Both the position numbers and the translations under genes were made by a program. Positions 55,150 to 64,000 of a stretch of 64,000 nucleotides of DNA are shown here, piece by piece. The stretch is from Paguma larvata. Taxonomy: Eukaryota; Chordata; Mammalia; Carnivora; Viverridae. How positions within the stretch are numbered: position 1 is the stretch's first letter; each line of letters opens with the position of its first letter. Where the stretch lies: the NCBI GenBank assembly GCA_030068075.1, contig CM057833.1:47635587-47699586 (forward strand), read 5' to 3'. The notes below the pieces were generated by a model. The model worked only from the letters and a program-made list of their open reading frames with translations. It had not been told where the DNA came from and ran no database searches.

Positions 55150-55785
55150 CTATTTTTTAAAGATATTTATACTGGAAAACTGAGATGGTGATCCTGGGTT
55201 GGAGGACTTGCTATAACCTCAATGGCCACAAAGGTCTTTCTTTTAGCCAAAAATCAAGGTGGCAGGATTTGTCCTAAAAAGACAAACTTTGGTTAAGCTT
55301 ATCCATCCAAATGCATGGAAGAAAAATGTAGAAACAGAAGCGAAGCCACACATAACACCTAGAAATGGACCCAATTAACTAAGAAGGCTAAAAACTCCTT
55401 TTGGGAAAATAAGCAAAAGAGACCAGTTTAAATGTCAGAAGTAGACAGAGACCTAAGCATTCCTTTCCTACTACAACTGTGCTCATTAATATTATTCAAT
55501 GTCATTCTGCCTAACCATTTCCAAACAAGCTACACAGACTGATTGAATTTCCATATAGATTCTTCTTGAGAGGAAAGGCCAACTAAATGAAGTAGTTTAA
55601 TTGGCTTGCCAACTTAATTTTTCCAATTACTGGCATTCTGGTTTATTTATCTGTCTCCTAATAGGTGCTTGTTCTTATATATCCAAAACCCAGCATGGTG
55701 CCCGAACATGGCAGGCATTCAACAAATGTTTTTACATTTTTTAAAAATGGTTATCCTGAAATGGATATTCACTTCCTCACTTTAG
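55150..55785. other. No confident feature; possible L2 end at 55665-55745
   Basis: 'cagcatggtgcccgaacatg' and 'gcaggcattcaacaaatgtt' resemble an L2 terminus in sense orientation. Nothing else recognised. Confidence 0.4.
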
Positions 55786-55787
55786 AG

Positions 55788-55975
55788 CAGCGACTCTTAA
55801 ATGAGGTCTGCAGACTAGCAACAGCATTACCTGAGAATTGTTGGAAATGCAAATTATTGGACCCCTATCTCCATCCAAACCATGGTGCAGACTACTCAAT
55901 CAGATACTCTTGGGGTGGATAGTGGGGCTTCAGTAATCGAGCTTTAACAAAGCTAGGCATGCTAAATTTCAAGAA
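55788..55975 (+). repeat. MER5-type DNA transposon fossil (hAT-Charlie)
   Basis: 'cagcgactcttaaatgaggt', 'cagcattacctgagaattgt', 'tggaaatgcaaattattgga', 'cccctatctccatcc', 'actcaatcagatactcttgg' and 'ggtggatagtggggcttcag' follow MER5 in order. Non-autonomous, old. Confidence 0.65.
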
Positions 55976-56395
55976 ACAATTTTTTAAAAAGTTAGTCTAA
56001 TGAACTAATGGATTGAAGTTTCTGAATGAGCCATAAGACCATGACAACTCGACCAAATTTCCCCTTCTGAATTGCTCACTTGATGGCACTTATGGTCCCG
56101 ATTGGGTGCAGCCAGGAACTGCCTGTTTGCATACCTCCATGAACCCTATTAGGAGGTGTTTTCAATTGTTAACACAGGACATGATCTGTGTGAGGTTTGT
56201 CAACCCTATATTCCTTCAAGTATTACCTGTAGGCTTTAGCCTGGATTTAAATTACAGAGTGAAATTATCAGAGAAAATGATAGGTAACTTTATAATGAGA
56301 AATATAATCATGTAAGCCATAATAATCATTGCATTTATTCGCTATGGCCAAACCAACCTGGGAAAGTCGAGAAGCTTCTTCAAAAGTGTACAGTC
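55976..56395. other. No recognisable feature
   Basis: Nothing recognised upstream of the SINE at 56396. Confidence 0.5.
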
Positions 56396-56601
56396 GGGAG
56401 CACCTAGGTGGCTCAGTCAGTTAAGCGTCAGACTTTGGCTCAGGTCATGATCTCACGGCTCATGAGTTTGGCCTCTCTGTCAGGCTCTGTGCTGACAGCT
56501 CAGAGTCTGGAGCCTCTTTCATATTCTGTGTCTCCCTCTCTCTCTGCCCCTCTCCTGCTCATGCTCTGTCTCTCTCTCTCTCAAAAATAAACATTAAAAA
56601 A
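56396..56601 (+). mobile_element. CAN-SINE (felid type)
   Basis: 'gggagcacctaggtggctca', 'gctcaggtcatgatctcacg', 'gctgacagctcagagtctgg', CT body, AAAAATAAACATTAAAAA tail. The target-site duplication is not clear. Confidence 0.92.
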
Positions 56602-56669
56602 GACAATCAAACCCAGAAGAATTAACTGAATGGTACTAGTGTTTAATGTAAATAAGTTTCAATAACAAT

Positions 56670-56885
56670 TAAAAAGGCTAATATTTATTATTTTCAAGAC
56701 GTCAATCACTATTGTAAGTAATTTCCATATATCCTGGCATTTACTCCCCATAATGACCTTGAGTTGAGTATGTTATCATCTCCATTTTGCACATTAGGAA
56801 ACTGAGGGATAAGAAGTTAAATAGCCTGGCCACATTTACTGTTAGTAAATGCCAGGGCCAAGATTTAAACCTCAGTCTGTGTTAC
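56670..56885 (+). repeat. MIR SINE
   Basis: 'catttactccccataatgac', 'gttatcatctccattttgca', 'cattaggaaactgagggata', 'agttaaatagcctggccaca' and 'gtaaatgccagggccaagat' match MIR in sense orientation well. Confidence 0.8.
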
Positions 56886-57475
56886 AACACAGTAGTAATT
56901 CCTATTATGTAATATGTATATGGCTATGTAATTCCTGTACTGAGTTGCCTACTATAAAACTAACATAGCCCTCCTCCTCAATTTGACGGTGACCTTGCCA
57001 ATGGGGCCATGATAGTTGCAGTCTCTTCCCCAGTAATGCCATTGTAGAACAAAACTCAAAAGGACTGTGCCTCTGCCGCCTATTTGATGTTTTTCTTTAT
57101 GTTTTTGTCACCTGACCACTATACCTTAAACTCAGGGGGCATTTCTTCTATCTAAATATATTTAATCAGATTAAAGTCAGAATCTTCAACTGGAGAATTG
57201 TTACAGCTCTTTTGGATGACTCTGTATATTTGTGCTCCTTTTCACTGTTAATGGTACAATTTTTCTCTTAGGGAATAATTTTTTTTTGTTGCCACATTTG
57301 TAATTTCTCAGAGAAACTCCTCTTAGTCTTTAACTGCCAGTAACAGTCAAAATCAATTGAGCCAATTTCTACAGCGACCATGGGTAACACGGAGCAGAAT
57401 TTCCTCTATTAACTCCTCTTGTTCCAACCCCTTAAAATCCTAACAGAGATAGAGAGAAGTTAAAACCAAGGAACT
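56886..57475. other. No recognisable feature
   Basis: No repeat or exon recognised. Confidence 0.5.
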
Positions 57476-57479
57476 CCCA

Positions 57480-57660
57480 TGTTTCAGGCACAGTTTTGTT
57501 CCATTATTTCACCCACCCCCACCCCTTAGGAATCTTATTATGGTAGGCATTATCATTTGTGTTACAAAAAATGGGAAATCAAGGTTCAGAAAATATAGAT
57601 TCCTTCAATGATTTGAATCAAATCTGCCTGTCACCAAACCCTGAGTTTGTTTCTCTGCTC
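57480..57660 (+). repeat. MIR SINE
   Basis: 'tgtttcaggcacagttttgt', 'aggaatcttattatggtagg', 'cattatcatttgtgttacaa' and 'aaggttcagaaaatatagat' are a MIR in sense orientation. Confidence 0.65.
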
Positions 57661-58905
57661 TGTACTTTCTGTGGCCCCACTGGGAAGGTACAATGATTTT
57701 CTGGAGGTTCTTAGGAGGTCAACTGGGGAGCAAAGTGGAAAATGTCCTTTACTCTCCCCCAGTATATTTTTATTATCTCTTCCATGTTGACAATGTCTTT
57801 CTGACTACCAAATATTTTGACAGACTTTGTGTCCTCTTTGACTTTTACAAGTGTAGGAGGAAGGTAGCTAAGTAGGACAGCCATTAGCATCCTTGATTTG
57901 TATCTGAAGCTCTGAGATGCTAACTGTCTTAGAGTCTCTTGTCTGTGAAAGGTGGAGAGAGAGGCTGTCCTAGATCTTCTGACTCCTGAGTTAATCCTCC
58001 AACTACTAGACTATGGTACAGGACACAGAGCTGCTCTGGTTTCCAACATAACAACAAAGGGATGATTTCTGAAAAAGCCCAATATGAGTAATTAAGAAGG
58101 AGCAAGGCCAATACTGTAGCATCGAATCACCCCCAAGTTTCTGAAAAATTAGTGCTACTTTCCTCTCACACATCACTGAAAAGAGAATCCATTTTTTGAT
58201 TGCCGTTGTGAAGTATGTTTTTTTAATATATGTTTTAAATACAATGTTTTAAAAAGAGAACCCATTTTTGATGGCCTATATGATAATGTTTTAAAAAGTC
58301 ATTCTGAAAAATAGACATTTCTATTTCACTCATTTCTAGGACTTTCCCACAAGCAGGACAAGCAGGAAGGGAATGTGGTACCAATTGCTTCTAGCCAAGT
58401 CTTAACATCGACCTACTTTTGCTGGTCTTTTCCTTTAATAAGCCAGGCTCAGGATTACAGTCATAGATGCCTCTAATTTCAATCATAGATACTTCTTAGG
58501 AGGTTATTTTGTCTCTAGGTAGCAGGGAGATGCGGTTTTCTATTTTTTGGCATTCATTCAGGTTCCCAGAGGCTAGTGACCAGTAAATCCAGTAAAAACA
58601 GAAATTTTTACCTAATAAAACACCAAGAGACTTTCCAGGCCTCAGGGCAAGTAACACCCCTGCCCTTTCTAATTCTCAGACCACATTCCAAGTGCAAAAT
58701 GGAACCATTTTTGTTTTTAAAGTGATGCTAATTTATTAGCCATGGTGCAAATGTTGACTGTGGTAATGGAACTTCAAAAAGAATGTATGCAGTCCAGAAA
58801 GCTTGAGGGGGAAAGGGAAATCAATCGGAAGGTGAACAGAATCCAGTAGAGTTCTTCAGTCCAAATCGACTACGCTCAGCAATTCCTTTACTCATCCGCT
58901 CATAT
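57661..58905. other. No recognisable feature
   Basis: About 1.2 kb of single-copy-looking sequence. An 'aatgttttaaaaag' motif occurs twice within 60 bp (near 58240 and 58287). Confidence 0.45.
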
Positions 58906-58909
58906 TCCA

Positions 58910-59030
58910 CCTCATTCATGAATTCTTTCATTACTGATCTAGATTCCAAGAACTCCCTAGGTGCCAAGGGCAGACATATGTTTAATAGATCTCTTTTCTC
59001 ATGGAAATCTCGGTTGAGTCAAGGACACAG
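58910..59030 (-). repeat. L2 LINE 3' end fragment
   Basis: 'attcatgaattctttcatta', 'caagaactccctaggtgcca' and 'agatctcttttctcatggaa' resemble the inverted L2 end. Confidence 0.5.
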
Positions 59031-59685
59031 ATAAGTCAACAGAGCAATGAAGATAAGTTACATAGATAAGAAGAGTGTAGAGGGAGATGTCAAGGAAGAT
59101 AGGAGAGAGTATGATGATTTTTAAAGGTGATGAATATTGAAGGATGATTTATACAAACCTTATTTAAAAAAAAACTTAGATCTTCCAATGAATAATTAAA
59201 AGTATGTATTCAGAGAAAATCTCTACATCGGAGATAACTTTATAAGGTTCCCACATCTTATTTTGGATGTTTTCCCCCTCTTAGTATCTCTTCTTGAAGA
59301 CTTGTTTAAATGAAAGTCTTTATTACTCAGGGTTTTTGGTTAAATGCAAAAGAAACAGCCTGGCTATCTTAAGCAGAAAAATAATTTACTGGAAAATCAT
59401 TAGGGACCCATTGACAGAAGTTTAGAAGAGCAGCCCTGGAAAACAAAGACACCAAAAAAGCTGCACAGGGTCAGGTAGTAGACTGAATAAAGGTTTGCAA
59501 AGAGCAATCTGGTTTACTCTGTGCCTCAGAGAGCTAAAGGGATTCTTGTAAGACCCCATAGCAGCAAAGTACTCTTGGAGCCTCGAGAGCTGAAAATGAT
59601 TTCTAGGTTCTTCTCTTGGACCCTTTTATGAACGTTTACTATTTTTTGATTGTCAATATCATCTTTCCTAGTTGCTTTTTAGTTA
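59031..59685. other. Unassigned; possible unknown old repeat at 59330-59640
   Basis: 'ggctatcttaagcagaaaaa' and 'taatttactggaaaatcatt' look like part of an old interspersed repeat that I could not name. Confidence 0.35.
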
Positions 59686-59689
59686 TCTT

Positions 59690-59920
59690 AAATTTTTAAA
59701 TACATGTAACATAAAATTTAGCCTCATAAGCATTTTTAAGCATACAGTTATGTCATTTCACATTGTTCTGCAGCCACCACCACCACTATCTCCAGAATTC
59801 TTTCGCCTTACAAAGCTTAAACTCTGTATCCACTAAACAATAACTCCACACACTTCCTTCTCTCAGCTGCTGGCAACTATACCTATTTGGATTCTTGTCT
59901 TCTTTTTGCAGAATCCCCCA
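59690..59920 (-). repeat. Old L1M 3'-UTR fragment
   Basis: 'tacatgtaacataaaattta', 'catttttaagcatacagtta', 'cacattgttctgcagccacc', 'aaactctgtatccactaaac' and 'aataactccacacacttcct' are an inverted L1M 3'-UTR block. Confidence 0.65.
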
Positions 59921-60142
59921 AGTTGTGTGGTACTGGAGGAAATGGCTGCCTCCCACTATATGTCTTCCTCTCCTTATCTGATTAGCCAGAGGTGCCAGAG
60001 AGGACTTAAATTCAATCAATTCAAAGTTCTTTCCCACAAAGTTGTTGAAATAGACAGCTACATTATAGCCATTGTTATACAGAAAATTTGATGAGTTCCT
60101 TTAAATACTAGGCCATTGGAATACAAAAAATGTATAAACAGA

Positions 60143-60346
60143 CAGGTGCCTGGGTAGCTCAGTTGGTTAGGCCTATGACTCTAGATTTTGGCTTAGGTTG
60201 TGATCTCGTGGTTCATGGGATTGAGTCCTGCATTGGACTCTGTGCTGACAGTGTGGAACCTGCTTGGGATTCTCTCTCTTTCCCTTTCCCTCTGCCCTTC
60301 CCAGCTTGCTTGCTCACTCTTTCAAAGTAAATAAATAAAGTTTAAT
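60143..60346 (+). mobile_element. CAN-SINE, older subtype
   Basis: 'caggtgcctgggtagctcag', 'gactctagattttggcttag', CT body, AAAGTAAATAAATAAAG tail. A perfect 15-bp target-site duplication, AAATGTATAAACAGA, lies at 60128-60142 and 60347-60361. Confidence 0.95.
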
Positions 60347-60399
60347 AAATGTATAAACAGAGTTCTTGCCATAAAGGAATACTGGTGAGTAGGGATTTA

Positions 60400-60780
60400 T
60401 ATTAGCAATTACAGTGCAGTTTGATGATCCTATTAGATGTAATGGGAATATACAGAAAGAGAAGCCTAAAATGGCCCAGAATGTGGGAAATAATTTCCAA
60501 GTATATTGTGCTTGAGCCAGGTCTGGAAGGCTGATGGCAAGTATGCATTGCAGCAAACCCCAGAGAGCTCAGAATATGCAAATGCACTGATGCATGAAAA
60601 GCCACAAAGTTACATTAACAATCAAAAAGCTCAGAAATTGCTAGAACATGAAGAGAAGGATGAGACCTGACTAGAAAGGATACAAGACAAGTGATTAGGG
60701 CATAGACTGAGAAGGGGAAAAGGAAATCTTTTTAATCCTCCAAGACTAGGACTATGAATAGCAAGTCCTTGGATCCCTGG
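60400..60780 (-). repeat. Possible L2 LINE fragment, inverted
   Basis: 'gagccaggtctggaaggctg' and 'gagaaggatgagacctgac' resemble inverted L2 sequence. Weak. Confidence 0.3.
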
Positions 60781-61560
60781 TAGTTCATGAAACATCCCAC
60801 TGGAGGATCTTTTTCTTAAGGAGAAGATCCGGAGCTTACAACATCTTTTTTGTTGTAGATAAGACCTGGAACGTTCAGGAAAGACAATGGAGAACCCTTG
60901 AGGTATTCCAGTTTTCAATGGTTCTCTATCCTACCCAAAATGTATGCTTTCCATTGGTAATTTATACTGTAGTCCCTACATTAGCAACGCCATCATTGCT
61001 AGTACTTAAAAATTGGGGTAGAGGAAGAGCTTGGATGAGGATGGAGGATGGGAACAGGGGAGTGTGAAATGGAAAAAGACAGATTCCACCTCCTCCCCCA
61101 GGATTAAGCGGCATACTGATTGCCAAAACAATGAGCTCATCCCAAATGTTAATACAGTAAATGCCAGGTGAATAAGTTTTCTATTATTCGACTTCACCAA
61201 ACAGTAAGTGCTTTTGTCCCCTCCTTTCTTAGGTAACACTTGCTGTCACTATGCAGTCAACTTTGGGAACATTGGTCCCCAGTAACATGGAAGGAGTAAA
61301 AAGTGTATGTGAAATGCTTACACAAAGAGTGATTAACCAGAAAAGGGGCTTTGCTAGAGCACAATTTTTTTAAACTCCATCTATACTGGTGGAGTGGTAG
61401 TAACATCTGTCTCCTTTCTCAGTTTTATTAGAAGTTTTAAGTCAGGGAACATTGGGGTGTAATTATTCTTCTCTCCCCCGCTTGGCAGCTCAAACAGTTT
61501 AAGGCATATAGAAAATTATTTTAAATAGCATACCTCCCTAATCTAGATTAAAGTATATCA
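60781..61560. other. No recognisable feature
   Basis: Single-copy-looking sequence without repeat or exon evidence. Confidence 0.5.
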
Positions 61561-61564
61561 GTTT

Positions 61565-61735
61565 AGCAAATTGCTTAGCAAAGAAATAGTGAACACCCTG
61601 TTAAGTGCAGAGATTATGGGAACTCTCATTCAAGGAGTGTAAGTCTAGTGGGAGACAGATCTTTAATGACTATTAACGGTACAAATGAGACTAAAAAGTG
61701 CTCTATAGAAAAAGACAACATAATTTGGTGCTTAA
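61565..61735 (-). repeat. Possible L2 LINE fragment, inverted
   Basis: 'ttcaaggagtgtaagtctag' and 'tgggagacagatctttaatg' resemble the inverted L2 3' region ('...acattctagtgggggagaca'). Confidence 0.4.
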
Positions 61736-61739
61736 CATT

Positions 61740-61895
61740 TCAGCTGTTGAGTCCAATAAGCCTGGACTAAAATTCGAACTCTGTTTAACTACTCCATGAC
61801 TTTGGGCAAGTTCCATAATCCCCATTTGTCTTCGTTTTCTGATCTATGAAATGGAAATAGTAATACTACCTCTGAGTTTTTTATTTGTCTTTAGA
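61740..61895 (+). repeat. MIR SINE
   Basis: 'gtccaataagcctggactaa', 'ttcgaactctgtttaactac', 'tgactttgggcaagttccat', 'ttcgttttctgatctatgaa' and 'atggaaatagtaatactacc' match MIR in sense orientation. Confidence 0.75.
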
Positions 61896-62755
61896 CTAAG
61901 AGACACACTGTGTGTGAAGTATTTAATACAGTGTATGCATAATATAATGCTTTCAAGTTAGTGAAAATAGCTGAAAAAAAAAAACAAACCCACTAGATTC
62001 GAAGGAAGTAGGCCATTAGCTCTGAGTAGTGGTATAGAAAAACCCTTAACCAAGAAAGTAGTATTTCACCCGAACCTTGAAGGAGGTTTATAATTACCAT
62101 AGTAAAGCAGTAAAACCCAGGAAAACGCATAGAGGAGTGGAAGTTCATGCCAAACATGTGGAGAATAGAAGATGGCTCAGTGTAACAGAACCAAAACAAT
62201 CACTGAAGGAAGAGGAAGTTCATGGAGGGAGAGAGGACGACTGGGAAATTAGATTCAACTAAGATTGTGAATAACCTTCGTGCTTAGGAGCATAACTGAA
62301 TAAGGAGCATAACTGAATACATGAATGAATGATGTTATTAATTCTATTGTTGATGATGTAACATGGAATTCTTGGTTCAAAACAATTTTTAGGAAGATCC
62401 CTCTGGTAACATTAAGGAAGATGATTAAGCCAGTAAAACTGAAGGTGCAAAGATCTTCATTGTATTCCACGTAACACATGACTGAACTAAATTAATAGCA
62501 ATAGAAATGGAGAGGTGAGAGAAGGAAAGACAACTGGGCAGTAAAATCAACTAATAGCATCAAGAGACTCCTCTAAATTTGTGCCTGGGTTTTAATTGTA
62601 AATAGTAAGCATTGCCATTTTTTTTCTTTTCATTTATCACATATTAACATGTATATAAGCAAGTTTTCTGTTCATTTTCAAATGGAAGCCTGCCTTCCCT
62701 GTGTCTGACTAACTGCCCAAAGATAACACCATTAAAAAAATTTGAAGAGCTAAAT
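61896..62755. other. No confident feature
   Basis: Possible inverted L2 traces near 62050-62220 ('cacccgaaccttgaaggagg'). The short direct repeat 'ggagcataactgaata' occurs twice at about 62288 and 62303. Otherwise unassigned. Confidence 0.4.
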
Positions 62756-62759
62756 GGTT

Positions 62760-63395
62760 TCTATTATTCATTACTGTGTAACAAACCACTTCAGGTACTT
62801 AACCACCTAAAACAAAATCTGTCTTGCTCTTTGGGTTGACTGAACTCAATCAGCCTGGCAGTTCTATTGCATGTGAGGTCCACTGGGGTGGTAGCTGTCT
62901 GGGCCTCGACTAGGCTGGCACATCCAAGATGGGCCATTCACATGGCTGCATTTGGTGCTGGCTGTCAGCTGGGAGTTCAACAGTTTAGGATGATGGCCAT
63001 GCCTGTTTTCTTCCACATGTCCTCTCCATGCTGCTTAGACTTTTGAGAAAAAGGAAATTAAAAAAAAGAGAGAGAGGAAGAGCATTTTCTAAGTTTTATT
63101 TATTTAAGTGATCTCTATAGCCAACATGGGGCTTGAACTCACCACCCCCAGATCAAGAGTCACGCACTATTCTGGCTGAGTCAGCCAGGTGCCCCATGGT
63201 GCTCATCCTCTTAAGGCCTGGACTTGGAAGTCCTTGGAGGTCACTTCTATGCCTCCTCTTTGGCAAAGCCAGTCTTAAGGACAGTCCAGTTTCAAGGAGA
63301 AGGTAAATAAGCCCCACCTTTTAATGTGAAGAGTAGCATGAACATATAAGGAGGGGAGGATTGTTTGAGGCCATCTTTGTAGACTAGCTACCAAA
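62760..63395 (-). repeat. MLT1-like LTR (ERVL-MaLR), with SINE inserted
   Basis: 'actgtgtaacaaaccacttc', 'gactgaactcaatcagcctg', 'tccaagatgggccattcaca', 'ggctgcatttggtgctggct', and after the SINE 'gaggtcacttctatgcctcc', 'ggcaaagccagtcttaagga', 'aaataagccccaccttttaa' follow an inverted MaLR-type LTR. Family level is tentative. Confidence 0.55.
63090..63196 (-). mobile_element. Short old carnivore SINE
   Basis: 'aagttttatttatttaagtg', 'aacatggggcttgaactcac', 'ccccagatcaagagtcacgc', 'tcagccaggtgcccc'. This is the short, old CAN-SINE form without the CT-rich felid body. Confidence 0.8.
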
Positions 63396-63750
63396 TGGTT
63401 CAAATCAAAGAAACAGACTTGAAAATGTTCTATCTTTTCAATGATTAGGAACCTAAAATTGATATCATAAAGTGATGGGTTGCAAGCTACCTATGTTCTT
63501 GGGCAATCTCCTCTAATATCTTAATTTTCACTATTTCCTATGTTCCGTTGGTTGCTGAAATGCTATTCATCATGAACTCTGAGATCATGTATATAATGCT
63601 TTTTCATTCATATTTCCACAGACAGATCAAACTCTTCAATATGACTTAATTGAAATTATCCCCTCTGACTCTGAACAACTGAGCCATGCAAAGAACCTAC
63701 TGTGTTTCCCTCAGGAGGCTTCGTGCTTCAATCCCTGTCCAATCTTTTGT
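63396..63750. other. No recognisable feature
   Basis: No repeat or exon recognised. Confidence 0.5.
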
Positions 63751-63755
63751 TTCAC

Positions 63756-63905
63756 AGAGTGCTTCTCAAACATTAACATACAAATCATCACCTGGGAATC
63801 CAATTAAAATGCAGATTCCAACTCAGTAGTTCTAGAGGGAGGCCTGAAAGTCTGCATTTTTAACAAATTCCCTGAGGATATCAAAGCTATGGGGCCATGA
63901 AGCAT
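63756..63905 (+). repeat. MER5-type DNA transposon fossil (hAT-Charlie)
   Basis: 'cagagtgcttctcaaacatt', 'atcatcacctgggaatccaa', 'ttaaaatgcagattccaact', 'cagtagttctagagggaggc' and 'ctgcatttttaacaaattcc' follow MER5A in order. Confidence 0.75.
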
Positions 63906-64000
63906 AAGCATCTAACTCACAAAACTTGAATTCATGTGACATATTGTTTCATTTCCCTTTTCCTTCAAAAACAGTCATCAAGTCTTGCCAATTATTCTGC

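Overview
This window looks like a stretch of a felid (cat-family) nuclear genome with no recognisable host protein-coding gene. The main evidence is about twenty copies of a tRNA-Lys-derived carnivore SINE (CAN-SINE). Their 3' body (gagcctgcttcagattctgtg, then CT-rich sequence, then AAAAATAAATAAACATTAAA) is the felid type; the dog and mustelid forms of this SINE are absent. There is also a comparatively young carnivore LINE-1 with a GC-rich monomeric 5' UTR. Every long open reading frame I examined is either inside a LINE-1 or lacks any family signature. The window is therefore intergenic or deep-intronic, and its history is one of layered retrotransposition.

Layout: 0-6.8 kb is old sequence with L2, MIR, one aged SINE and a 34-nt U2 snRNA-like fragment. 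6.8-14.8 kb is an old, nearly full-length plus-strand LINE-1 (5' UTR to 3' end), interrupted by three SINEs and two rearranged L1 insertions, one with a clear 5' inversion. 14.8-38 kb is mostly single-copy-looking DNA with MIR, L2, several MLT1-type (ERVL-MaLR) LTRs, SINE insertions with readable target-site duplications, nested or inverted SINE pairs, and a well-bounded solo LTR at 29,960-30,583 next to a (TG)n tract. 38.0-44.9 kb holds two further old plus-strand L1s in tandem, internally scrambled, followed by an extra L1 3' end. 47.08-50.08 kb is the youngest L1. It is flanked by an 11-bp target-site duplication, keeps a two-monomer 5' UTR, a damaged ORF1 and the ORF2 C-terminus, and lacks almost all of ORF2. 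50-64 kb returns to L1M, L2, MIR and MER5 fossils, scattered SINEs, a polypurine tract and an MLT1-like LTR near the right end.

No genes work together here. The functional logic is that of parasites: L1 supplied the machinery, and SINEs and pseudogene fragments were copied by it. The most noteworthy objects are the ORF1-plus-tail L1 (HAL1-like layout), the solo LTR with 8-bp perfect terminal inverted repeats, the SINE with an exact 66-bp head duplication, and the L1 with a reverse-transcriptase patch inside its endonuclease region. Family names were assigned by recognition of consensus features, without a database search. Boundaries without a stated target-site duplication are approximate.
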